NCBI GenBank assembly: GCA_028571885.1
Contig: JAPVVU010000001.1
Coordinates: forward strand, 1 to 44,612
Origin: Gammaproteobacteria bacterium
GTDB taxonomy: Bacteria; Pseudomonadota; Gammaproteobacteria; GRL18
Length of the DNA: 44,612 bases
Reading direction: 5' to 3'
A program made the position numbers and the translations under genes. Below the pieces are notes generated by a model. The model ran no database searches, was not told where the DNA came from, and saw nothing but the letters and a program-made list of their open reading frames with translations. Shown here in pieces: positions 8,639 to 16,585 of this stretch. Position 1 is the first letter of the stretch; each line of letters opens with the position of its first letter.

Positions 8639-9348
8639 GACAAATTGTTCTAGATACTGAAACAACTGGCCTGGAACCCTCTCATGGACACCGAATCATT
8701 GAGATTGGTTGTGTTGAATTAGTTGACCGAAAATTAACCGGCAATACCTTCCACAAATATATTAACCCTGAAAATAAAAAAGTTGATCAGGGGGCATTAG
8801 AAGTTCATGGTATTACCGATGAGTTTCTAGCAGATAAACCATTTTTTGCAGATATTTACGATGAATTTTTAGAATTTGTTATGGGCAGTCAACTGATCAT
8901 CCATAATGCACCTTTTGATGTCGGGTTTATTAATCATGAAATTGCTCTTTTGGAGCAGAAACTTGGCCAGACTATTGAAAAGATCGATACCAGCTGTAGT
9001 ATTCTTGATTCCTTAAAACTGGCACGTGATAATCATCCCGGACAAAAGAATAACCTGGATGCTCTGTGTCGCCGGTATTTTATCGATAATAGTAATCGTC
9101 AGTTACATGGCGCATTGCTCGATTCTGAAATTCTAGCCGATGTTTATCTGGCAATGACTGGTGGCCAGACCAGTTTGACTTTAGATGATTCATCGGGTGG
9201 CGAAAATGGTTCTGATACCATTCGCAGACTTGATTCAAATAGAACTGTACTTAAAATTCAAATGGCTTCAAAAGAGGAAATTAACTCGCATGAAGAATAT
9301 TTGACTCTACTTGAACAAAAATCAGGTAATGCCCCCATTCGGTGGTAA
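8635..9348 (+). CDS. dnaQ: DNA polymerase III epsilon subunit (3'-5' proofreading exonuclease)
   Basis: 237 residues. The DEDDh exonuclease motifs are clear: Exo I VLDTETTGLEP (D7, E9), Exo II IIHNAPFDVGFIN and Exo III HGALLDSEILADVY. After the nuclease domain, QTSLTL in TGGQTSLTLDD matches the position of the internal beta-clamp-binding motif of E. coli epsilon (QTSMAF). The C-terminal tail that binds the polymerase alpha subunit follows. It is the proofreading subunit of the replicative polymerase. The ATG lies inside the rnhA stop (ATGA overlap). Confidence 0.97.
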   Translation: MRQIVLDTETTGLEPSHGHRIIEIGCVELVDRKLTGNTFHKYINPENKKVDQGALEVHGITDEFLADKPFFADIYDEFLEFVMGSQLIIHNAPFDVGFINHEIALLEQKLGQTIEKIDTSCSILDSLKLARDNHPGQKNNLDALCRRYFIDNSNRQLHGALLDSEILADVYLAMTGGQTSLTLDDSSGGENGSDTIRRLDSNRTVLKIQMASKEEINSHEEYLTLLEQKSGNAPIRW

Positions 9349-9384
9349 AAATAATCCAGATAAAGTATCAGAACAGGATAAATA

Positions 9385-10158
9385 GTGAAGGCATATTTCA
9401 ATACTTCTGAGTTCAAGCAACTTCTAAAACAAAATGGCTTAGAACACTTTGAACAAATTTGGACGTTAGAAACAGAGTGGTTTGAAGAGCCAAATTATCG
9501 TAGAAATGGCTGGAGTGGTGTCATTAAATATCCACTCGTTGATTCTTCAGGGAAAACCACCTGGATATTTATAAAGCGTCAGGAAAATCATAACTGTAAA
9601 ACAATACTTCATCCATTTAAGGGTGTGCCTACTTTCAGACGTGAATACATCAATATCCAGCGTCTGATAAAAAAAAATATACCGACAATGACAGCCATTT
9701 ACTACAATGAACGCACAGTAGATGGAAAAGACCAGGCAATTTTAATCACACTATCACTTGAAGGCTACCAAAGCTTCGAATCATTTTGTGCTAATGATGA
9801 AAATCGATCAATTTCTCAGCGCCCTGAAATTATGACCCTCGCAGGAACCCTTATCCGAAAACTTCATGATGCACATTTTCGTCATAATTGTTTATATGCA
9901 AAACATTTATTTGTGAAAAATGAGTTAAATGATATCAATGTTCGATTAATTGATTTGGAAAAATTAAAATGGCTCCCTTTATACAGTCAAATCAGACGCA
10001 ATGATCTTTCTCGAATTATTCGAAGAGGGGAGCCTATGACCTATGATGATTTGAAAATGCTGCTCAGCAGTTACTACACAAGTGGAGGTGACCTGCAACT
10101 TACATCGCTTGCTAAGGAGCTTGATGCTTTGTTAGATGCACAAAAGCACTATCATTAA
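9385..10158 (+). CDS. InaA/lipopolysaccharide kinase family protein
   Basis: 257 residues. The start is GTG at 9385, supported by AGGA at 9375-9378 six bases upstream. The sequence follows the InaA/Kdo-kinase-like fold: NGWSGVIKYPL and TWIFIKRQENH (phosphate loop and lysine strand), then FRREYINIQRLIKKNIPTM, and a C-lobe with LIRKLHDAHFRHNCLYAKHLFV and VRLIDLEKLKW. The HNCLYAKHLF and DLEK segments stand where the catalytic loop (HxDxxxxN) and the metal-binding Asp lie in related kinases, so the catalytic-loop aspartate is replaced, as is common in InaA. Members are linked to stress response or to phosphorylation of lipopolysaccharide core. The substrate here is unknown. It is likely cotranscribed with rnhA-dnaQ. 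Confidence 0.8.
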   Translation: MKAYFNTSEFKQLLKQNGLEHFEQIWTLETEWFEEPNYRRNGWSGVIKYPLVDSSGKTTWIFIKRQENHNCKTILHPFKGVPTFRREYINIQRLIKKNIPTMTAIYYNERTVDGKDQAILITLSLEGYQSFESFCANDENRSISQRPEIMTLAGTLIRKLHDAHFRHNCLYAKHLFVKNELNDINVRLIDLEKLKWLPLYSQIRRNDLSRIIRRGEPMTYDDLKMLLSSYYTSGGDLQLTSLAKELDALLDAQKHYH

Positions 10159-10249
10159 ATACCTGGCTTGCTATTATACGTTGTCATAGGAGCGGGACTG
10201 GACTAACAATAAAGGCAATCCTCAAATTTTAATTCATAATAACGAAATA

Positions 10250-13200
10250 CTAATTTGATTTATTTAGAAAATGAAAAGGGTATTCTTTTATTATTGAATC
10301 CTGTGATAAAACTAATTTGATTGTGTCAATTTTATCATTATAAAGAAGGGTTAACAGCGCTCTATTATTTTCTGTATGTTTAAATTCAAACGGCTCTGAG
10401 ATCAAATGGTTGTTTGTATTATAGAGTTTTAACTGAACGAGATTTTTGATTTTTCCACGTATTTCAAATTGAATCTGGTGTTTGTTCAACTGTATTGTTT
10501 TAATAAATATTCCATCTGATTTAATGGTCTGTCCAAGAAAATCATATTTTTTTGAATGTATTTTGAATGCCGTGGGAAGACTTAGGGTGATAAGACCCTG
10601 AGGAACTTTATTCTTGTCTTTATACGGTAGCGCTGTGATCTCAAATGCTGAATTTGCATTAAGATAAGATGTTATTCCAGCTGTTTTTATTTGTTCATCA
10701 TTATTAATAATAAAATCGTTAATATCAGATTCACCTTCACTTATGCCTTCAATGAGTCTTTCTTCTTCAATAAATTCATTTGTAGTAAATGAAATGAACT
10801 TATTTAACAGTTGATTATTATCTTCTGAAAGTATGAGTTTAACGGCTGTTATATTTTGACTAATAAAAGGGGATAGACTTGTTTTAATATTTAAAACAGC
10901 ATCCCGCTTTTTTAATTTGGTTAATGGTTTTTCATAGGCCGCATTAATAGTGTCATTTTTATTTTCGTGTACAAACAAATTAACATAAAATGGTGAAGCA
11001 GTTTCCTGAAACGTATCTTTGTTTGGCCACTTTTGACCCAACCATGCAGGATTATCATTCTGAATTTCATTTTTAAGAGGCTTTATCTCCAGTTTACCCG
11101 GACTAAAAGGAATGGGCTCACTCTCTTGTGGTAATAGCTGCGCTCCAATAGGGCCTGATAAGGAAGTTGTTACAGGTAAAATTTCTGGTTTGAATGTAAA
11201 GGGATAATCTAATATTTTGTTTTTATTTGTGTAAAATACTTTAATGACATCAATCGATTCAGAAAATTCATGCTGATAGCTTTTTATTTGTTTATTTTTA
11301 GAAATCTTTTCTTTAAATGAAAGAGTATTAATCACATCTCCCGTAGAATTATATGCTCTGAGTGTTATAAATTGATCTATTTTACCTGTAACCACATACT
11401 CCAAACTATTTGTTTTAGGGTATCGACGCAGGAGCACTGAAAATTGTTCAAACGGAAAGAATTGAATATTTTTTTGTGATTTGATGATTTTTTGTTTTAT
11501 TTGTTCGGGTAGAGACAGAATTATTTTGCCTGCAATTTTTTTAATATCATTATTGTTAAAACCAGGCTTTATATTTATTTGGTTTTTTGCAGTAATTGTA
11601 CGATATGTTATGAAATCATCATTAATGTAGGCTTCTTGTTCGCCATCAAAATCTCTGAAGTAACTTTCAGAAGGTGCCTGATCAATATGAGGGCGCTCCA
11701 AACAGTTTTGCTTAAGAATGTTAATATTGTTTTTATCGGAGACGGAATCGATTTGTAGAATAGCTGAGTGTGAATATTCCATCAGGTTTTGAATGTTCTG
11801 TCCTTTAGCGAGTAGTTCAATCACTAGATTTTTATCATATTTGAACTGGTTTGTTGTTAAGGCAAATGGCCCTGATTTCCATTGTGGCCTTAATTCAATA
11901 TCAAGTTCATCCTGATAGGGTTTAATGTCTCTAACAGAATAGATTTTTTTTATTGTTATAACCTGTTCTTGTTCAGACTGTTCCTGATTAATGGATGAGG
12001 CTGGTTCAGTGCGATTAAAAAAACTGTCTGGATTGCTTTGAACAATGACTAAAAGAATTAAATCGAATAGATTATTTGTTTTTATCGATGAAATTTTGAT
12101 TGCGTTATTGATATCAACGTTTAACTCTTTGAATAAATCTGTATTTTTGGTAAAAGAAGACTCGTCTAATGCTAGCCAAAAACTATCTTTATTCGAAGAT
12201 AAAGCAATATAATTTGAATCCCTGGTACTTATTTTATCAGTAGATTGCTTATGGGCCCGCGTATCACTGTAAAAAAAACTAAAACTGACATTTTTTTGCT
12301 TCTCATTTATCTGATGAAATAAATGATCAAGTTGTAAAAGATTGAAGTTTAATTGTTTTTTTTCAGAAAGGTTTTTGAAATTCTTTAATTTTTGTTTATC
12401 TTCATTTGTTGTAAATAATACATGGCTAATGGTACTGACTATTTTTAAGTCAGGTTTTTTAGTACACACATCTATTACAACAGGTATATTATTAAATTCT
12501 TTTTTTAATTGAGAGAGAAGTGATTGCGGTAATTTATTTTTTAAACTCAATAAAATACCAGCCTGTTCCACTATTTTATCTGTTAGTGCCCTTGTTTTAA
12601 ACACATAAAGTGGATTTTTATTAGAAATACTAAAAGGCGAATTCTTTGCGTAAATTGCTTGTTTTATACTATCAAAGTAACTTGCTTTAATGCCTAATAA
12701 GCTTATAAATTGTGATAATTGTTTTAATTCTGACTTATCTGTAATTTTTATTAAGCTTTCAATATTCTCTTCTATTAAAAAAGGGGTGAGGGTTAGCTTA
12801 GTAACTGATGATTCATTATCAGTTACTTGAAGAGGTAGTGTTTTCTTTGTATCAGAAATCTTTGTTTTTTCAGTTGCTGGAGTTAATGAGATACTGGAGT
12901 CATTAACTTGTGAACTAATATCTTCAACTTTGGGCTGAGAATCATTATTAAGAAAAAAAAGTATTACCATGGTTATAATCACCACACTACTACTAATAGT
13001 GGCGATAATTATTGTTGTTAAATGAGACTTTACTGGTTCTTTTTCTACTGCCATTGATTCTGTCTCAGAATCAATATTCTCAATTATAGGTGATTCATCA
13101 TCAGAAACCTTTTTAGTTACGTCTTCAATATACGTTTCTATACCAGCCTGAGAAAATGTTTTCTGTAAACGACTTGCATATTCTTGAGAATCAGCATGGC

Positions 13201-13354
13201 GAATGACCACCGTTTTTCCTGAGAAAAACTTTCTGGTAATGGTGTGCTTAGGAATTCTGGTGATGTCGTGAACATTTTCTACAACCTGATCTTTATCGAA
13301 ACCCGGTAAAATAACACCTTTAAATGAAACCTTGTATACTTTTTTTATAGCCAT
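10250..13354 (-). CDS. Large single-pass membrane protein of unknown function with repeated C-terminal module
   Basis: 1034 residues; I do not recognise it as a named family. Residues 1-78 form a small domain (VSFKGVILPGFDKDQV, FFSGKTVVIRHA, FSQAGIETYIE) of a type seen at the cytoplasmic N-terminus of other proteobacterial membrane proteins. An acidic linker follows, then one membrane helix at about 112-135, so about 900 residues are probably periplasmic. Two stretches resemble each other: 607-722 and 915-1030. Both begin with ITLSLP or IILSLP, have GKI followed by a LYN or AYN turn, and end with IDxIK and a YPFxF strand, suggesting a duplicated beta-rich module. No catalytic motif is visible, and Asn, Lys and Ile are frequent. 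It starts 14 bp after the HDOD gene, so the two are almost certainly cotranscribed. Confidence 0.85.
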   Translation of the reverse strand: MAIKKVYKVSFKGVILPGFDKDQVVENVHDITRIPKHTITRKFFSGKTVVIRHADSQEYASRLQKTFSQAGIETYIEDVTKKVSDDESPIIENIDSETESMAVEKEPVKSHLTTIIIATISSSVVIITMVILFFLNNDSQPKVEDISSQVNDSSISLTPATEKTKISDTKKTLPLQVTDNESSVTKLTLTPFLIEENIESLIKITDKSELKQLSQFISLLGIKASYFDSIKQAIYAKNSPFSISNKNPLYVFKTRALTDKIVEQAGILLSLKNKLPQSLLSQLKKEFNNIPVVIDVCTKKPDLKIVSTISHVLFTTNEDKQKLKNFKNLSEKKQLNFNLLQLDHLFHQINEKQKNVSFSFFYSDTRAHKQSTDKISTRDSNYIALSSNKDSFWLALDESSFTKNTDLFKELNVDINNAIKISSIKTNNLFDLILLVIVQSNPDSFFNRTEPASSINQEQSEQEQVITIKKIYSVRDIKPYQDELDIELRPQWKSGPFALTTNQFKYDKNLVIELLAKGQNIQNLMEYSHSAILQIDSVSDKNNINILKQNCLERPHIDQAPSESYFRDFDGEQEAYINDDFITYRTITAKNQINIKPGFNNNDIKKIAGKIILSLPEQIKQKIIKSQKNIQFFPFEQFSVLLRRYPKTNSLEYVVTGKIDQFITLRAYNSTGDVINTLSFKEKISKNKQIKSYQHEFSESIDVIKVFYTNKNKILDYPFTFKPEILPVTTSLSGPIGAQLLPQESEPIPFSPGKLEIKPLKNEIQNDNPAWLGQKWPNKDTFQETASPFYVNLFVHENKNDTINAAYEKPLTKLKKRDAVLNIKTSLSPFISQNITAVKLILSEDNNQLLNKFISFTTNEFIEEERLIEGISEGESDINDFIINNDEQIKTAGITSYLNANSAFEITALPYKDKNKVPQGLITLSLPTAFKIHSKKYDFLGQTIKSDGIFIKTIQLNKHQIQFEIRGKIKNLVQLKLYNTNNHLISEPFEFKHTENNRALLTLLYNDKIDTIKLVLSQDSIIKEYPFHFLNKSN

Positions 13355-13368
13355 AAATAATAAGGTTT

Positions 13369-14310
13369 TTAAAAAATCAGGCTGCTTTTTGGAAATATAA
13401 TTCCCAAAATTTCCAGTGCATCCATTTCTATTTCAAATAAAATGTCATCGATTGTATTTTTATCAATATTCAGTGCCTCATTTATAGCCGGATTCACTCT
13501 GGCTAAATAAGTCTCTGCTGGTTCAACAATAAGCTCTCCAGATTCTTGTAAATCAGAATTAGTACACAATTCATCCTGTTCTAATATACCACTGTAAATA
13601 GTGGCTACATTCAAAATAGAAAGATCTTTAAAGTGTGAATTTCGGATATCTTCAGGTGCATTGAGAGGTTCATGTAAATATTGAAGGCTGAGTATGATTT
13701 CTTTAGGCAGCTTCCAATATTCTAGTATTTTTGCACTGACCGCATTATAGGTGAAGCCCAGAACATTGTATTCGATATCAAATTCATTTTTCTCAGGCTC
13801 GTTCAGGTGTTGATTAAGTATCTGAGAAACTTCTTTGGAGCGGGTAGAGCAGCAAACAAGTTGTCCAAGACGACTCATGATGGCAGATATAAAGAGTCGA
13901 TCAGCATCAGGAAGTTTTAATCTTTTTGCTAATCGCTTTGAAATCAATGCAAGATAGACAGAGCGGTGCCAGAAATCTTCCATTTTAACCGCTAGACAAT
14001 GATTAGGATCATTAAATTTACCCGTAAGGGAATCCAGTAATATAAGATTTTTAACTTCCTCAACACCAATAAGGTTAAGAGCACGACTGAGACTAGAAAC
14101 TTCGGCACGGAATCCATATAAAGCACTATTCGCGATTTTAAGGATTTTGGCGCTTAGCGTTGCATCTGTACTGATAATATGTCCAATTTCATCAATTGAG
14201 GCCGTATTAGAGAGAATTTTTTCCTCTAATTGATGATAGAGTTCAGGTAAGGTGTATAATTTACCTTCTTCAAGAATAAACTGATTAACTATTAGGTCAA
14301 TTTCTGTCAT
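13369..14310 (-). CDS. HDOD domain signalling protein
   Basis: 313 residues. The HDOD domain covers about residues 12-215: TLPELYHQLEEKIL, DATLSAKILKIANSALYG, SLSRALNLIGVEEVKNLIL, and later DFWHRSVYLALISKRLAKR. The metal-binding HD pair of true HD hydrolases is missing (ISAIMSRLGQ stands where LLHDIG would be), which defines HDOD proteins as regulators without hydrolase activity. Members take part in motility, virulence and nucleotide-second-messenger signalling, often by protein contacts. The C-terminal third (about 225-313) is acidic and helical and unassigned. It is first in a two-gene operon with the 1034-residue membrane protein, which may be its partner. Confidence 0.88.
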   Translation of the reverse strand: MTEIDLIVNQFILEEGKLYTLPELYHQLEEKILSNTASIDEIGHIISTDATLSAKILKIANSALYGFRAEVSSLSRALNLIGVEEVKNLILLDSLTGKFNDPNHCLAVKMEDFWHRSVYLALISKRLAKRLKLPDADRLFISAIMSRLGQLVCCSTRSKEVSQILNQHLNEPEKNEFDIEYNVLGFTYNAVSAKILEYWKLPKEIILSLQYLHEPLNAPEDIRNSHFKDLSILNVATIYSGILEQDELCTNSDLQESGELIVEPAETYLARVNPAINEALNIDKNTIDDILFEIEMDALEILGIIFPKSSLIF

Positions 14311-14371
14311 GTTTTCACTGTATTTTTAGTAATTAGCTTGGCTGGCAAATGACTCTGGATTTTTGATTGTA

Positions 14372-14440
14372 TTAAGCTGGCGGCTCTTGATACATTAAGC
14401 TGATGGCTCTTGATACATATAGGCTGATGGCTCTTGTTTA
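14372..14440. repeat. Three tandem 23-bp units upstream of HDOD and HPP genes
   Basis: Units 14372-14394, 14395-14417 and 14418-14440 share the core GGCTCTTG preceded by CTGGC or CTGAT. The first two differ at two positions; the third is more diverged at its ends. The array lies in the 226-bp region between the divergent HDOD and HPP-CBS genes. It could affect either promoter by spacing or by serving as repeated binding sites; nothing in the sequence shows which. Confidence 0.8.
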
Positions 14441-14536
14441 TTAACTTGATGAATCATATTCCTATAAGTTGACTATAGCACTTAATTTAATTTTTGTTTC
14501 ATAGAATTATTAATTATCCAACATTACTCACATATT

Positions 14537-15688
14537 ATGATATTAAAAGAACTTGTTAAACTCTTTGGCCCGGGAAAGTCGAATGTTTCTTTGCATGAAA
14601 AAATAATTTCTGCGGCAGCTGGATTAGTTGGTATTGGCCTTATTATGGCCATTAGTCAGCATTTTTTAGATTCACAGAGTTTACCCTGGGTGGTTGCATC
14701 AATGGGAGCGTCTGCTGTTTTGCTCTTTGCTGTCCCAAAAGGTCCTCTTTCACAACCCTGGTCATTCGTAGCCGGACACTTATTTTCAGCATTTATTGGT
14801 ATTTCAGTTGCCAGGCTAATTGCAGACCCTGTAATGGCCTCTGCTGTTGCAGTTTCATTAGCAATTTTTGTCATGTATTTAACCCGTTCTTTACATCCGC
14901 CCGGCGGTGCAACTGCATTGACGGCGGTTGTTGGCGGCAGTGCTATTACCGAATTGGGTTATTGGTATATGCTCACACCAATTGCCCTGAATTTGATTGT
15001 TATGCTGATTTGGGCACTTATTATTAATAATTTAATGCCAAACCGATGTTACCCCAATGGCATCAAGAATATTAATAAACAAAAAATTATAGATGAAACA
15101 ATCGGTTTAAAACGGCCTAATATGATCCATCGTTCAGATTTACATGAAGCATTAACAGAAATGGATGTTTTTGTTGATGTCTCTGAAGATGATTTAAATA
15201 AAATCTTTAATTTGTCACTCATGCAAACACACAAGAAAAAAATGGGTGAAATTTTATGTCGTGATATTATGACTACAAATGTTATAAGTGTTGAATATGA
15301 TACAGATGTAGAAGAGGTATGGAAATTACTCATCGAAAAACGTGTTCATGCTTTTCCAGTTATTGACAGGGCAGGCTATGTGCTTGGTGTTATCAGTATG
15401 GATGACTTTCTTAATCAGATTGTAGTTAATTCAAATTCTAATATTATCACTCAACTTCATGATTTTATACTAAAAACAAATGATAGTCATACTGATAAAC
15501 CTGAATTTGCAGGGCATTTAATGAGTAAGCCGGCAATCACAATTAGTGAAAATCAACACATTTTAGACTTATATGAACTATTTTATTCACATAACATCCA
15601 TCATTTACCGGTTGTAAACAGTGATAATAAATTATGCGGAATTATCACACCTAAAGACCTGCTTATCGCTTTTCAAAATAGAGACTGA
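14537..15688 (+). CDS. HPP family membrane protein with two CBS domains
   Basis: 383 residues. The N-terminal half (about 20-170) has four hydrophobic segments and the family signature SLHPPGGATALTAVVGG. Two CBS domains follow: about 237-290 (ILCRDIMTTNVISVEYDTDV, then HAFPVIDRAGYVLGVISMDDFL) and about 323-380 (HLMSKPAITISENQ, then HHLPVVNSDNKLCGIITPKDLL). CBS pairs usually bind adenosine nucleotides and control the attached protein. HPP proteins are integral membrane proteins, some implicated in nitrite transport in cyanobacteria and plastids. A transport role gated by nucleotide is plausible here, but the substrate is unknown. Confidence 0.88.
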   Translation: MILKELVKLFGPGKSNVSLHEKIISAAAGLVGIGLIMAISQHFLDSQSLPWVVASMGASAVLLFAVPKGPLSQPWSFVAGHLFSAFIGISVARLIADPVMASAVAVSLAIFVMYLTRSLHPPGGATALTAVVGGSAITELGYWYMLTPIALNLIVMLIWALIINNLMPNRCYPNGIKNINKQKIIDETIGLKRPNMIHRSDLHEALTEMDVFVDVSEDDLNKIFNLSLMQTHKKKMGEILCRDIMTTNVISVEYDTDVEEVWKLLIEKRVHAFPVIDRAGYVLGVISMDDFLNQIVVNSNSNIITQLHDFILKTNDSHTDKPEFAGHLMSKPAITISENQHILDLYELFYSHNIHHLPVVNSDNKLCGIITPKDLLIAFQNRD

Positions 15689-15760
15689 TGAATGCATTGA
15701 TTTGTTTTCCCCAGTTGGTTTCCGGGCTATTTTAAATCGCCTGTTTTTAGCAAAAAGAAC

Positions 15761-15789
15761 TTGCCATGAGCTTGATATGCCCCTATAAT
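15761..15789 (+). promoter_or_regulatory. Sigma70 promoter for the rimP-nusA-infB operon
   Basis: TTGCCA at 15761-15766 and TATAAT at 15784-15789 are separated by 17 bp: a perfect -10 box, and a -35 box with four of six consensus bases. Transcription would begin near 15796, giving a leader of about 290 nt before rimP that contains the attenuator-like structures listed next. It is the best promoter in the window. Confidence 0.75.
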
Positions 15790-15920
15790 CTAGCCAAATA
15801 AATTACTGATGATACAAAGAGTAGTCACTTCCATTGTAAGTTTTTTTACATAATGAATTATTGTTTGTATAACTGACTGTTATTTGTCGTATTTTTGGGA
15901 GTAATGAAGAAGCTCCTAAT

Positions 15921-16002
15921 CTGTTCCACTTATTTAAAATATTTAAATAAGTTGATTAAAATGAACAGGAATTTTTAAGAGTGGGCCTTTGGCCCATTTT
16001 TT
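15921..16002 (+). promoter_or_regulatory. rimP-leader-like attenuator: antiterminator-type stem plus terminator hairpin
   Basis: An upstream structure pairs CTGTTC (15921-15926) with GAACAG (15963-15968) around an 11-bp stem, ACTTATTTAAA (15928-15938) with TTTAAATAAGT (15942-15952). It is followed by a compact hairpin TGGGCC-TTT-GGCCCA at 15982-15996 and a run of T to 16002, a typical intrinsic terminator located about 80 bp before the rimP start and downstream of the operon promoter. A leader of this type ahead of rimP has been described in Gammaproteobacteria (the rimP leader, a putative attenuator). The remaining 395-bp gap between the HPP gene and rimP contains no gene and no tRNA. Confidence 0.65.
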
Positions 16003-16083
16003 ATTTGTGAAAGATTATTTATTTAGATGCTCATTTTTAACTTATCATTCAAAAAATAAGCAATATCATCTGAGACAGCTTTA

Positions 16084-16545
16084 ATGGCCATTAAAACACA
16101 ACAATTAGAAAACCTGCTTGAACCTGTTGTTAGCTCTATGGACTATGAATTTGTTGGTCTGGAATTCATCTCTCAAGGTCGACATTCAATACTACGTATC
16201 TATATTGATTCTGAAAATGGTGTTGGTGTTGACGACTGTGCTAATGTGAGTCGCCAGTTGAGTGCTGTTTTAGATGTTGAGGATCCGATAGCAAGTGAAT
16301 ATTCATTAGAAATATCATCACCCGGACTCAATCGACCACTGTTTAAATTGTCACAATACGAACAATTTATAGGTGAGGAAGTTAAATTTAAAACAATTCG
16401 TCCTCAACTTGAAAATGGTCAACGTAAATTTAAAGGCACAATAACTGCCGTAGAGAATAATAATGTAGTATTTGATATTGATAATGAAGTCTTATCAGTG
16501 CCATTTACTGACATCGATAAAGCAAATATAGTTGCTAAATTTTAA
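16084..16545 (+). CDS. rimP: Ribosome maturation factor RimP
   Basis: 153 residues, normal length. Characteristic segments are LLEPVVSSMDYEFVGLEFISQGR, LRIYIDSENGVGVDDCANVSRQLSAVLD, and YSLEISSPGLNRPLFK, followed by the C-terminal SH3-like part with the loop GTITAVENNNVVFDID. RimP assists maturation of the 30S subunit, acting early in assembly with S12 and S19. It is the first gene of the operon with nusA 40 bp downstream. The ribosome-binding site is weak, which suits the leader-controlled expression inferred above. Confidence 0.97.
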   Translation: MAIKTQQLENLLEPVVSSMDYEFVGLEFISQGRHSILRIYIDSENGVGVDDCANVSRQLSAVLDVEDPIASEYSLEISSPGLNRPLFKLSQYEQFIGEEVKFKTIRPQLENGQRKFKGTITAVENNNVVFDIDNEVLSVPFTDIDKANIVAKF

Positions 16546-16585
16546 TCAATATAACTGACAGTACGAAAATTGTTAAGGTAAAAAT

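Noticed and set aside
14372..14440. CRISPR-like array
   Set aside because: The 23-bp units are directly adjacent with no spacers, so this is a simple tandem repeat.
15689..16083. tRNA gene upstream of rimP, as in E. coli (metY)
   Set aside because: No cloverleaf, TTCGA-type T-loop or CCA end could be found in this gap.
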